A DNA stretch of 6,836 nt from Phycisphaeraceae bacterium (GTDB lineage Bacteria; Planctomycetota; Phycisphaerae; Phycisphaerales; Phycisphaeraceae): positions 1-6,836 of the forward strand of contig SKPT01000144.1 of assembly GCA_007119405.1 (NCBI GenBank), in the 5' to 3' direction. The notes below the pieces were generated by a model that saw nothing but the letters and a program-made list of their open reading frames with translations, was not told where the DNA came from and did no database searches. This document shows positions 1 to 6,834 of the stretch, in pieces (positions within the stretch are counted from its first letter, which is position 1; every line of letters starts with the position of its first letter). A program made the position numbers and the translations under genes.

Positions 1-2
1 GC

Positions 3-176
3 GAGTACGCCCGCGTCGGTCTGGACTGGGAGGCGGAACTGCGTCAGCGGGCGAAGGAGAAGGCGCTGATGCGGGAACTGGGGCTGACGGACGAGGAGGC
101 GGGCCCGGCGGTGGATTCGGAACGCGAGCATGAGGACGAGGATGCCGAGCAACGGATCGAACATCAAGGACGGTGA
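3..176 (+). CDS. Phage portal protein, C-terminal fragment (lambda gpB-like), cut by window start
   Basis: An open frame enters from the left edge (first full codon at 3) and ends at TGA 174-176, giving 57 residues. It reads EYARVGLDWEAELRQRAKEK followed by ALMRELGL, then a very acidic tail (DSEREHEDEDAEQ). The 'GLDWEAELRQRAKEKALMRELGL' pattern matches the usual end of lambda-B-type portal proteins, where 'G-D-x-E-E-x-x-x-x-R-A-x-E' precedes a final 'ELGL'. Portal proteins form the dodecameric ring at the capsid vertex through which DNA enters and leaves, and to which the tail connector binds. The next gene starts inside this one (142), the usual portal-protease order. Only the C-terminus is visible, so the family call rests on a short motif and on the downstream protease half. 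The frame is too short for typical automatic ORF calling, but it is open from the window edge and its composition fits coding sequence. Confidence 0.6.
   Translation, partial: EYARVGLDWEAELRQRAKEKALMRELGLTDEEAGPAVDSEREHEDEDAEQRIEHQGR
132..135 (+). promoter_or_regulatory. Ribosome binding site GAGG choosing start 142
   Basis: GAGG lies 6 bases before ATG 142, inside the end of the portal gene. The earlier in-frame ATG at 130 has only a weaker GGAA (119-122) at a similar distance. I therefore prefer 142, although 130 (218 aa) is not excluded. Confidence 0.4.
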
Positions 177-786
177 GCATCGCATCGACCTGGTCTGTGA
201 GGCCGGCGGTGTGACGATTGAAGCGGCGCAGCCGGTGACCGCCGGCGAGGAAGGCGGCTCGGAAGAGTTGAGCCTGCCGCGATTCACGATGGTTGCGTAC
301 ACCGGCGGTCCGATGCAGGTGGCCGGGTGGCGACATCCGGTGGTGGTGGATTTCGAGGGGTTGCAGATCAACGCACAGCGCCGGCCGATCCGGTTTGCTC
401 ATAGCGCGTACCAGGGCGTGGGCCACACGGAGCGGATCGCGATGCAGGACGGGCGGCTGATCGCCGAGGGGGTGGTGTCGCGCGACACGCCGGCGGCGCG
501 GGAGATCGTCGCCAGCGGCAAGCGGGGCTTTCCGTGGCAGGCGTCGATCGGGGCGGCGGTGCAGGAGGCGGAGCTGATCCGGGCCGGGCGCAGCGTGTCG
601 GTCAACGGGCGGACGTTTGAAGGGCCGGTGTTCGGCGGGCGCGTCACCACGCGCGACTACCGCACGGGCAAGCGCGTGACGCGTCGGTACCGCGGGCACG
701 CGTACATGGGCCCGGCGCTGGAGAAGGAGGCGGACAAGTTCCCGGCGCTGTGGCGGGATTCGGTCAGGGGCAATCTGGACAGGTAG
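142..786 (+). CDS. Prohead protease N-terminal part joined to a gp10-like head-tail protein C-terminus (apparent fusion)
   Basis: The frame encodes 214 aa from ATG 142 (218 aa from ATG 130). It overlaps the portal gene by 35 bases. Residues 46-163 look like a prohead (capsid maturation) protease of the herpesvirus-assemblin fold: a first strand 'PRFTMVAYTGGPM', a His in 'RPIRFAHSAY' (His87), a second His in 'GVGHTERI' (His95), a 'VVSRDTPAAREIV' stretch, and a Ser in 'FPWQASIGA' (Ser135). This pattern of His, then Ser in S-I/V-G, is the catalytic signature of the family, which cleaves scaffold and capsid protein in the procapsid. The rest of a protease ('...STLREISFV...') should follow residue 163. 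Instead, residues 165-214 read 'VTTRDYRTGKRVTRRYRGH' and 'MGPALEKEADKFPALWRDSV'. The motif 'H-x-F/Y-M-G-P-A-L' with a helical end is typical of the C-terminus of HK97-gp10-like head-tail joining proteins. I infer an in-frame fusion near 628-640. If so, the product is unlikely to work as a protease. A genuine but divergent single protein is the alternative. Confidence 0.6.
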   Translation: MPSNGSNIKDGEHRIDLVCEAGGVTIEAAQPVTAGEEGGSEELSLPRFTMVAYTGGPMQVAGWRHPVVVDFEGLQINAQRRPIRFAHSAYQGVGHTERIAMQDGRLIAEGVVSRDTPAAREIVASGKRGFPWQASIGAAVQEAELIRAGRSVSVNGRTFEGPVFGGRVTTRDYRTGKRVTRRYRGHAYMGPALEKEADKFPALWRDSVRGNLDR

Positions 787-792
787 CGACTC

Positions 793-2796
793 ATGGCACG
801 CGGACGCCAGATCAGAGCCGGCCGGGCCTACGTCGAACTCGGCGTGGAGGACCGGCTCACGCGCGGCCTGCGGGCGGCGCAGCGCCGGCTGCAGAGCTTC
901 GGCCAGCAGGTGCGGCGCATTGGCACGCGCTTGGCCGGCCTGGGCACTGTGATTACCGCGCCGCTGGTGGCCGCGACGCGGCAGTTCGGCCGCATGGGCG
1001 ACCAACTCGACAAGATGGCCGCCCGCACGGGCTTCAGCGTCGAGACGCTGAGCGAGCTCGGCTTCGCGGCAGAGCAGTCCGGCAGCGACGTGGCCACGCT
1101 GGAGTCGGGGATCCGAGGCTTCCAGCAGGTGCTGCGCAACGCCGAGCGCGGCCTGTCGCGGGCGAAGGACAACCTTGAAGGCGTCGGCCTCTCCTACGAG
1201 ATGCTGCGTGACCTCTCGCCCGAGGAGCAGTTCATCGCGGTGGCCGAGGCGCTGTCGCGCATCGAGGATCCGACGCGCCGGGCGGGCCTGGCGATGCAGC
1301 TCTTGGGCGGCGCAGGCCAGCAACTCCTTCCCCTGCTGTCGCAGGGTGCCGAGGGCATCGAGGCCCTGCGCGACCAGGCCCGCGAGCTCGGTCTGACCAT
1401 CTCGACCGAGGCCGCGGCCGAGGCGGCGAAGTTCACCGATCGGATGAACATTCTGCGCCGGGTGCTCCAACGGGCGACGTTCACCATCGGCTCGGCACTG
1501 GCGCCGGTCGTGGGCGACCTGGTCGAGCGGTTCACCGATGCGGTGGTCAAAGCCTCGGCCTGGATCAAGGCCAACCGTCAGCTCGTGGTGTGGGTGGCGA
1601 AGGTGGGCGCCATCATCACCGCCGCGGGCGTGGCGCTGATCGGACTCGGCGCGGCGCTGTCGCTGGCCGGTGCGGCCATCGGCGGCTTGGCCGCGATCGT
1701 GGCGGGCGTGGTGAAAGGGTTCGTGCTGCTAAAGGCCGCCGTGGCGGCGCTGGTGACGCCCATTAGGCTGGTCATCGTGGCCGCGGGTGCACTCGGGGCC
1801 TACCTCATCCACGCCACCGACGCCGGCGGCAAGGCGCTGGCGTGGCTGGGTGAGCGCTTCGAGCAGCTCCGCGACGTGGCGACCCGCGCCTTCCGCGGCA
1901 TCGGCGACGCGATGGCTGCGGGTGACATCGCGCTGGCCGGCCGCATCCTCTGGCTGACGCTGCGCAAGCAGTGGCTCAAGGGGACGAAGTGGCTTCAGGA
2001 CCGCTGGACCGACTTCAAGCACGAGTTTCTGCGCCTCTCGGCCGACGCGTGGTTCGGCTCGGTGCGCCTGCTGGCCCGGGCCCTGTTCCACATCGAGCGG
2101 GCGTGGGCGAACACCCGGTCGTTCTTCGCCAACCTCTGGAACGACGTGCGTGGCGACGCCACCGAGACTTGGAACGCCGTCGTCTACCTGGGCCGGCGGG
2201 CTGCCGCACACACCAAGGCCGCGTTCGACGAGACGATGGACCTCGACGCCCGACTTCGCGAGATCGACCAGCAGTTCCTCGACGCCCAGCACGGCGAGCA
2301 GCGGCGCCGACGGCAGCAGGAACGCGAGATCGCCCGGGAGCGGGACCGGCGGATTCAGCAGGCGGAGCGCGACCTTGAGGGCACGCTGGACGTCCTGCTC
2401 CAGCAGCACGCGGATCGTCTCAGCGACATCGACCAGGCCCACGAGCGCGAGCTCGACGATACCGCCCGGGCCATCGAGGATGCGCGCCGGGAGTGGCAGA
2501 AGGCGATCGAGGATGCCAGGCGGGCGCGGGAGTCAGTCGGGGATGATGTTGACGCACCGGATGGCTTCCGGGGGCCGAGGGAGTTCCTGAAGGATTTTGA
2601 GGGCATCATCGGCAACCTCCGCGACGTGGCCGAGCGCACCATCCAGGTGCGCGGCACGTTCAGCCCCGTGGCGGCGCACGCCATCGGCGTGGCCGGCGAC
2701 GCCGAGCAGCGCACGGCCCGCGCCACCGAGGACACGGCGAGGAACACCAAGCGGCTGCTCGACGAGGCCCGCGACGGCGGCCTGGCCTTCGGCTAA
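793..2796 (+). CDS. Phage tail tape-measure protein
   Basis: The frame encodes 667 aa. It starts 6 bases after the previous stop, with AGG (781-783) 9 bases before the ATG, so translational coupling is likely. The layout is that of a tape-measure protein, which fills the tail tube and sets its length. Residues 1-65 are a basic amphipathic start ('LTRGLRAAQRRLQSFGQQV'). Residues 66-260 resemble the TP901-type core ('MGDQLDKMAARTGFSVETLS', 'AEQSGSDVATLE', 'QLLGGAGQQLLPLL', 'ALAPVVGDLV'). Residues 264-339 are strongly hydrophobic and Gly/Ala-rich, with two or three possible membrane-spanning helices. Residues 375-460 are Trp-rich helices. Residues 484-582 form a highly charged coiled coil. Residues 612-655 hold 'ERTIQVRGTFSPVAAHAIG' and 'RTARATEDTARNTKRLLDE', an ending I associate with planctomycete prophage tape measures. 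By the rule of about 0.15 nm per residue, the tail would be near 100 nm. The usual tail-tube and chaperone genes are missing upstream. No Zn-peptidase or lysozyme domain is visible. Confidence 0.85.
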   Translation: MARGRQIRAGRAYVELGVEDRLTRGLRAAQRRLQSFGQQVRRIGTRLAGLGTVITAPLVAATRQFGRMGDQLDKMAARTGFSVETLSELGFAAEQSGSDVATLESGIRGFQQVLRNAERGLSRAKDNLEGVGLSYEMLRDLSPEEQFIAVAEALSRIEDPTRRAGLAMQLLGGAGQQLLPLLSQGAEGIEALRDQARELGLTISTEAAAEAAKFTDRMNILRRVLQRATFTIGSALAPVVGDLVERFTDAVVKASAWIKANRQLVVWVAKVGAIITAAGVALIGLGAALSLAGAAIGGLAAIVAGVVKGFVLLKAAVAALVTPIRLVIVAAGALGAYLIHATDAGGKALAWLGERFEQLRDVATRAFRGIGDAMAAGDIALAGRILWLTLRKQWLKGTKWLQDRWTDFKHEFLRLSADAWFGSVRLLARALFHIERAWANTRSFFANLWNDVRGDATETWNAVVYLGRRAAAHTKAAFDETMDLDARLREIDQQFLDAQHGEQRRRRQQEREIARERDRRIQQAERDLEGTLDVLLQQHADRLSDIDQAHERELDDTARAIEDARREWQKAIEDARRARESVGDDVDAPDGFRGPREFLKDFEGIIGNLRDVAERTIQVRGTFSPVAAHAIGVAGDAEQRTARATEDTARNTKRLLDEARDGGLAFG

Positions 2797-2841
2797 CCCC
2801 CGGAAGCCGGCGCGTGCTGACGCGACACCTGTGGAAAAAAC
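2797..2841. other. Short intergenic spacer after the tape-measure gene
   Basis: These 45 bases are the longest gap in the window. They hold two very short inverted repeats (CCGG-AAG-CCGG at 2800-2810 and CGCG-TGCTGA-CGCG at 2811-2824) and a run of six A (2835-2840) after GGA 2833-2835. The GGA lies 6 bases before ATG 2842 and is the likely weak ribosome binding site. There is no T-tract, so I do not call a terminator, and no convincing -35/-10 pair is seen. Confidence 0.4.
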
Positions 2842-3336
2842 ATGTCGATCACCGTCGATGAAAAGTTCGAGTCCCGCGAGTCGATGACCGGGCGTAACGC
2901 CTGGATCGAGCGGGTGTACGTCATCCGCGGCACGGACGACGACGTCGACGCCAAGGCGGCCCTGGCCGCCGCCGCGCCATCTATGTATGACGGGCTGGTG
3001 CGCAAGAGCCGACACGTCGAGCGCCTCGGCGAGTACCTGTGGGAGGGCACCGCCCGCTACGGTCGCCCCGAGCAGAGCCCGCCGCTGCCCGAAACCGGCG
3101 AGTCGGTGTTCAGCTTCGACACCGGCGGCGGGACCCAGCACATCACGCAGAGTCTGGCCACCGTCGGCGCCTATGCCCCGGCCGGCGAGACGCCGCCCAG
3201 CTTCGGCGGGGCGATCGGCGTCACCGACGACGCGGTCGAAGGTGTCGACATCACGGTGCCGGTGTACCACTTCTCCGAAACGCACTACCTGCCCGACTCG
3301 ATGGTCACGGCCGCCTACCGCGCGGACCTGTTCTGA
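2842..3336 (+). CDS. Phage tail-region structural protein of unknown function, N-terminal part ending at an in-frame TGA
   Basis: The frame encodes 164 aa up to TGA 3334-3336. The same frame then stays open for another 105 codons, to TAG 3652-3654. The visible part contains 'DEKFESRESMTGRNAWIERVY', an acidic 'GTDDDVDAKAALAAAAPSMY' (it may be a small alpha/beta opening domain), 'RLGEYLWEGTARYG', 'GESVFSFDTGGGTQHITQSL' and 'GAIGVTDDAVEGVDITVPVY', ending 'YRADLF'. The protein carries no signal peptide, no cysteine and no membrane segment. I recall similar proteins of about 260-270 aa lying directly after the tape measure in planctomycete prophage-like clusters, but I know no assigned function; a tail-tip, baseplate hub or tube-like role would fit the position. 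A domain cut mid-strand at 'ADLF' would be an odd natural C-terminus. I therefore think this is the first part of a 270-codon gene interrupted by a nonsense codon, or read through. Confidence 0.6.
   Translation: MSITVDEKFESRESMTGRNAWIERVYVIRGTDDDVDAKAALAAAAPSMYDGLVRKSRHVERLGEYLWEGTARYGRPEQSPPLPETGESVFSFDTGGGTQHITQSLATVGAYAPAGETPPSFGGAIGVTDDAVEGVDITVPVYHFSETHYLPDSMVTAAYRADLF
3334..3336 (+). other. In-frame TGA inside a 270-codon frame (nonsense mutation or possible readthrough site)
   Basis: TGA interrupts a frame otherwise open from ATG 2842 to TAG 3652-3654. The following base is C (TGAC), a tetranucleotide known to be a poor terminator in bacteria. One transition from CGA (Arg, at a CpG) or TGG (Trp) would create it. 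Other genes here end at TGA (174-176, 6217-6219, 6832-6834), so general recoding of UGA is unlikely. No convincing bacterial SECIS hairpin is seen; the only perfect small stem nearby is 3368-3372 with 3376-3380, which is too small. Confidence 0.6.
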
Positions 3337-3654
3337 CTGACCGGCAAGGTCAACGATGCGGCGTTCCGCGGCATGGCCGCCGGCGAATGCCTGTTCATGG
3401 GCGCATCCGGCAGCCAGCGCGGCGTCGGCGAGGACTGGGAACTCAGCTTCCGCTTCGCCGGCTCGCCCAACGCCTCGAACCTGAGCGTCGGGCCGATCAC
3501 GGGGATCACCAAGCTTGGCTGGGAGTACATGTGGATCAGGTACGAAGACGTGGAGGACTTCGACGCGGCTCAGCTCGTCAAGCGCCCGACGAGCGTGCAC
3601 ATCGAGCAGGTGTACGAGTACGCGGACTTCTCGTGGCTGGGGATCGGGACGTAG
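3337..3654 (+). pseudogene. C-terminal part of the interrupted tail-region protein
   Basis: These 105 codons continue the frame of the 2842 gene directly after its TGA: 'LTGKVNDAAFRGMAAGECLF', 'MGASGSQRGVGEDWELSFRF', 'AGSPNASNLSVGPITGITKL', 'GWEYMWIRYEDVED', 'VKRPTSVHIEQVYEYADFSW' and finally 'LGIGT'. The sequence has the composition and codon use of a real beta-rich structural protein and is followed 3 bases later by the next gene. The only in-frame ATG near its start (3373) has no Shine-Dalgarno sequence, and starting there would lose 'LTGKVNDAAFRG', which looks like part of the same domain. It is therefore unlikely to be an independent gene, although a gene caller would report 3373-3654 (93 aa). 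It is either dead because of the TGA, or made only as a readthrough extension of the upstream part. Confidence 0.6.
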
Positions 3655-3657
3655 ACG

Positions 3658-6219
3658 ATGGCAGACGGTGACTCACTGCGAAAGGTCCGGTCGGGCGATC
3701 CGTTGAAGATCCCGGCCCGCGCCTACAACGCGTTCGTCGACGCGGCGGTGGCCCAGCGGCATCGCGATCAGGACCGCCGCCGCGACATCCGCCCGTCGAC
3801 GCGCAACCTGGACATCATCGACATCCGCAATACCAGCGGCGAGGCCCGGGAGCGCTTCGATGTGCTGGCGCTGGCCGAGCCGATCATCGACCCGCAGGCC
3901 AACGAGCGGCAGTTCCTCAACCGCGTGGCGTTCAACGGCGTGGTGCCTCAGCAGCAGCACGTCGGCACGGGCCGCTTCGCCATCCTGCTCGAGCCGCTCA
4001 AGGCCGGTGCCATCGGCAAGGCGGCGATCAGCGGCGTCTGCCCCGCGTGGGTGCTCATCGAGGATCCCGAGCATCAGCAGATGGACGTCGAGCCCGGCGC
4101 GGCCGACCACCTGGTCAGTAAGGGTGCCGGGGGTTCCGGGGGCGGGGGCGGACAGATTCTGTGGCACGAGCCGGTAGGGGAGGAGGGTTCCGAGGAGCCG
4201 GTGTGGGCGGTCGTGCGCCTCGGCGCGGCGCCGGGCGGCGCCGGGCTTGAGGTCTTCCGCATCACCAGCCAGACCGGGCTGATGATCGGCGACACCAACA
4301 TCTCCGGCGGCGGTGTCTGGCCGGGCGAGCCCGAGCCGCGGCCTTATCACGAGGAGGAGTACGACCTCGCCGCGCTGTTCGACGCGCTGGAGCAGCACAC
4401 CGGCGAGCCGAACCCGACGATGACGCTGGAGCTGACCTATCAGCACTTCGTCATCAAGGACCACCTGCGCGTCTACAACGCCGCGGACCAGGTCATCTAC
4501 GACTCCGGCTGCACCGGCGGCGGCGACACGGTGTGCCTGTCGGTGACGCGCGACGACAGTCCGATCCGGATCCGCGCCGAGCACTGCGACGAGCCGGAGA
4601 CGAACACCGCGTTCAACTGGCAGCTCTACGTCGCGGACGACCTGGGCATGCGGATGTACCTGGGCATTCGCCAGCAGCGCGTCGCCGGCGGCTGGATCGA
4701 CGCCGAGGATGAGGAAGAGGAAGAGCGGACGCTCTACTCGGTGTGGGAGGCGGGCGGGCCGCCGAGCCGGCCGATCGACGTGGGACGCTACGTCTACTGT
4801 CGCGAGCATCGCACCGAGGGCGGCAGCTCCGAGTGGTGGATCGTGCAGGTCAGCACGGCGCTGGAGTATTTCCCGGCAAAGATCGTCGAGGAGGTCGGCG
4901 ACGGGACCTACTTCATCGAGGAGGTCGGGCCCGACGGCCAGCCCATCGACTGCCTGGAGGGCTCCGGCGAATGCGGTGACGGTGGTGATGGTGGTGAAGG
5001 TCCACAGCCGGAGGGTTGCGGGCGCTTCGGCGAGGCACAGGAGTGGAACGACCGCATCGGCCTGGCCGAGGACACGATCGTCACCGTGGCCATGTTCTGG
5101 GATCCGTCGGCCGAGGAGCCGATCTTTCGGTTCATGGCAGGTGACGGTCTGGTCATCGTCGATGCCGACGACCCGTGCCCGGGCACGCTCAGTGACAAGC
5201 TCATCACGACCGAGCCCGAGGACGAGGAGGAGAACGGCGATAACGGTGGCGATGGTGGTGGCGGGGGCAACGGTGAAGAAGAGGAAAGCAGCCGCGACCA
5301 CTGGCTCGATCAGGAGATCCTGACCGACGAGGAGACCGGCTGCCGGCAGTTGCTGCTCCTGCACAGCGAGCCCGGCTCCGCCGAGTGCGCCGTCACCTTC
5401 GAGGGGGCCGAGGGCGAGGAGCCGTCGAAGGTCGAGTTCGACGCCAAGGGGCACCTCGTCGGCTGCGACCAGACGATCCACCTGCCCGAGGGGCCCGAAG
5501 GCCCGGAAGGTCCCGAAGGTCCGCAGGGCCCGGAAGGCCCACCGGGGCCCGAAGGTCCACCCGGTCCCGAAGGCCCACCTGGCCCAGAGGGTCCGCCAGG
5601 TCCGGAGGGCCCTGCGGGACCCGAAGGCCCGGAGGGCCCGCAGGGACCGAGCGGTCCGCAAGGCCCCGAAGGTCCGCCCGGCCCGCCAGGCGAAGACGGC
5701 CAGGATGGTCAGGACGGCGAGGATGGCACGTTCGAGGGCATCCTCGTGGGCCATGATCCCTGGATCGACGTCTCAACCGCGGGCGAAACAACCACGATCG
5801 AGCACCGCGGCCCGGGTGACTGGACGATCGAAGGCGCCGACGTCGCGCACATCACAGCCTCGGGCCAGGACGAGGGTGCCGGCGGCGCCGAGCTCACCTG
5901 GACGCCGGGTCGGATCCGCCGCGATCAGTATGGCCACGTCACCGAGATGATCCCGCTCGGCGACGACGCCGACAGCGTCAACATCCCGCAAAACCTCGGC
6001 GACCTCGCCGACGTGGACACCGCCGGCGCCAGCGAAGGCGACGTGCTGATCTTTAAGGGCGGCATGTGGGTGCCGGGCCAAACTGTGAAGCAGGATGTGG
6101 TGACTGATGTCAGCTTCGAGAGTGGCGAACTCAAGCAGACCAAGCGTGAGGTGCGCGTCCTGCTGGAAGCCGACGACAGCGACACGTCCACCATCGTCGA
6201 GACCGAGGAGTGCCCCTGA
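3658..6219 (+). CDS. Modular phage tail fibre-like protein with a collagen-like (Gly-X-Y) stalk
   Basis: The frame encodes 853 aa. ATG 3658 lies 3 bases after the previous TAG, with GGGA (3646-3649) 8 bases upstream. Residues 11-30 ('[20 protein letters not shown]') and 51-190 form a beta-rich N-terminal region ('[20 protein letters not shown]', '[20 protein letters not shown]', 'VWAVVRLGA'). I know these features from planctomycete phage-like structural proteins, and the region probably anchors to the tail. It is broken by a Gly-rich loop at 157-165. Residues 228-326 are a compact domain with Cys pairs ('[18 protein letters not shown]', 'TVCLSV', 'AEHC') reminiscent of CUB-like binding domains; this is a guess. 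Acidic linkers lie at 349-356, 439-449 and 519-544. Residues 612-689 are 26 perfect collagen triplets. The C-terminal part (691-853) has '[12 protein letters not shown]' and '[20 protein letters not shown]', motifs common in fibre proteins. No signal peptide is seen. The likely role is host contact. No chaperone or enzyme domain was recognised. Confidence 0.7.
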   Translation: MADGDSLRKVRSGDPLKIPARAYNAFVDAAVAQRHRDQDRRRDIRPSTRNLDIIDIRNTSGEARERFDVLALAEPIIDPQANERQFLNRVAFNGVVPQQQHVGTGRFAILLEPLKAGAIGKAAISGVCPAWVLIEDPEHQQMDVEPGAADHLVSKGAGGSGGGGGQILWHEPVGEEGSEEPVWAVVRLGAAPGGAGLEVFRITSQTGLMIGDTNISGGGVWPGEPEPRPYHEEEYDLAALFDALEQHTGEPNPTMTLELTYQHFVIKDHLRVYNAADQVIYDSGCTGGGDTVCLSVTRDDSPIRIRAEHCDEPETNTAFNWQLYVADDLGMRMYLGIRQQRVAGGWIDAEDEEEEERTLYSVWEAGGPPSRPIDVGRYVYCREHRTEGGSSEWWIVQVSTALEYFPAKIVEEVGDGTYFIEEVGPDGQPIDCLEGSGECGDGGDGGEGPQPEGCGRFGEAQEWNDRIGLAEDTIVTVAMFWDPSAEEPIFRFMAGDGLVIVDADDPCPGTLSDKLITTEPEDEEENGDNGGDGGGGGNGEEEESSRDHWLDQEILTDEETGCRQLLLLHSEPGSAECAVTFEGAEGEEPSKVEFDAKGHLVGCDQTIHLPEGPEGPEGPEGPQGPEGPPGPEGPPGPEGPPGPEGPPGPEGPAGPEGPEGPQGPSGPQGPEGPPGPPGEDGQDGQDGEDGTFEGILVGHDPWIDVSTAGETTTIEHRGPGDWTIEGADVAHITASGQDEGAGGAELTWTPGRIRRDQYGHVTEMIPLGDDADSVNIPQNLGDLADVDTAGASEGDVLIFKGGMWVPGQTVKQDVVTDVSFESGELKQTKREVRVLLEADDSDTSTIVETEECP
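4975..5001 (+). repeat. GGT-rich Gly/Asp linker repeat in the fibre gene
   Basis: Codons 440-448 read GGT-GAC-GGT-GGT-GAT-GGT-GGT-GAA-GGT and encode GDGGDGGEG. The strong use of GGT differs from the GGC used elsewhere. A related, longer linker at 5218-5289 (codons 521-544) is also Gly/Asp/Glu/Asn-rich. They look like flexible hinges between folded domains. Confidence 0.6.
5491..5724 (+). repeat. Collagen-like Gly-X-Y repeat tract (26 triplets)
   Basis: This is codons 612-689 of the fibre gene. Triplets are mostly GPE and GPP (alternating GPE-GPP for about eight units), with GPQ, GPA and GPS, and end in [12 protein letters not shown]. There are no Lys or Arg residues, so charge is purely acidic. 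Such tracts in phage fibres form trimeric triple-helical rods. Codons vary freely (GGG, GGC, GGT, GGA; CCC, CCG, CCA, CCT) while the protein repeat is exact. Confidence 0.95.
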
Positions 6220-6222
6220 GCG

Positions 6223-6834
6223 ATGAACCAGCGCCTGCTCACCATCGACGGCAAGCCTGTGCGGCAAGATGGCAGACTACTGACGGTCGCGCCCGGTGCC
6301 GCAGCGCAGTGTCCATGCTGCCAGGACTTCGATTGCTGCGGCCCACGCACGATCTATCACCTCACCGAGCCGATGTGCATCGCCGACCACCCCGAGATGA
6401 GCTGGAAGTGGTCGTGGTGGGGCAACGGTCAGCTTTCCCCCAACAGCACGACGTTCCGCACGGTCGAGCACGGCTGCGGGACCACGCAGTGGCACGTCGT
6501 TGAGCGCGTGAACGGCACATGGCGCTGGTTCCGCGTGGTTTACAACGGCAGCAATCAGTCGATGGACGTGCACGAGGACACCGCCCGTCCGAGCTTTGAA
6601 ACGAAGGAGGATGCGGAGGCCGCAGGCCCGCCGACGGGGGTCTACAGCGTCCACAAGTTCGGAGGCGTCGATCTTGACGGCATGGACCACGTCTCCACCA
6701 CGTACGAGGGCGGCAGCTTCGAGTCGGAGAAGGAGGTGTTCTGGGAGCTTGGACACACGGTGCATCTGCTCGAGATCGAGTTCGGCGCCGGCTGCGAATG
6801 GGATCCGGTGCTGGAGCAGTGCGTCCACGGATGA
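6223..6834 (+). CDS. Cysteine- and tryptophan-rich phage accessory structural protein, function unknown
   Basis: The frame encodes 203 aa, starting 3 bases after the fibre gene stop. GAGGAG (6205-6210) lies 12 bases upstream, which is rather far, so coupling to the fibre gene probably matters. The start 'MNQRLLTIDGKPVRQDGRLL' followed by a Cys cluster (C30, C32, C33, C38, C39 in 'CPCCQDFDCC') resembles short proteins found after fibre genes in planctomycete prophage-like clusters. This is from memory, with no known function. The middle is aromatic ('MSWKWSWWGNGQ', 'VNGTWRWFRVVYNGS') and beta-rich, with further Cys at 52, 85, 191 and 200. The cluster could bind a metal or form disulphides; the CPCC and DCC spacing does not match a standard zinc ribbon closely. 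There is no signal peptide and no membrane segment. Position suggests a tail-tip, fibre-associated or baseplate component. The ATG at 6831 overlaps its stop, so a further gene may follow. Confidence 0.55.
   Translation: MNQRLLTIDGKPVRQDGRLLTVAPGAAAQCPCCQDFDCCGPRTIYHLTEPMCIADHPEMSWKWSWWGNGQLSPNSTTFRTVEHGCGTTQWHVVERVNGTWRWFRVVYNGSNQSMDVHEDTARPSFETKEDAEAAGPPTGVYSVHKFGGVDLDGMDHVSTTYEGGSFESEKEVFWELGHTVHLLEIEFGAGCEWDPVLEQCVHG

Noticed and set aside
2797..2841. Terminator or promoter in the gap after the tape measure
   Set aside because: The inverted repeats are only four bases long and lack a T-tract. The A-run fits an AT-rich translation start better than a promoter.
3334..3336. Alternative genetic code in which UGA encodes Trp
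   Set aside because: Three other genes here end at TGA in positions that fit tight gene packing, and only one internal TGA is seen.
3337..3400. Possible selenocysteine insertion element after the in-frame TGA
   Set aside because: Only tiny stems are visible (for example 3368-3372 with 3376-3380, three-base loop), not at the right distance or size for a bacterial SECIS. A phage structural protein is also an unlikely selenoprotein.
1729..3600. Long - strand frames opposite the tape measure and the interrupted gene
   Set aside because: They overlap well-supported + strand genes and have Arg/Val/Ala-biased shadow composition. No motif or ribosome binding site supports them.
3373..3654. Independent 93-aa gene starting at ATG 3373
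   Set aside because: It has no Shine-Dalgarno sequence, and the codons between the TGA and this ATG continue the same protein domain, so it is better read as the rest of the interrupted gene.
3673..5754. A 693-codon open frame on the - strand opposite the fibre gene
   Set aside because: It is a shadow of a high-GC gene. Its protein is compositionally odd (repeats of Arg/Thr/Phe/Gly opposite the collagen tract) and resembles no family, while the + strand frame has clear domains.
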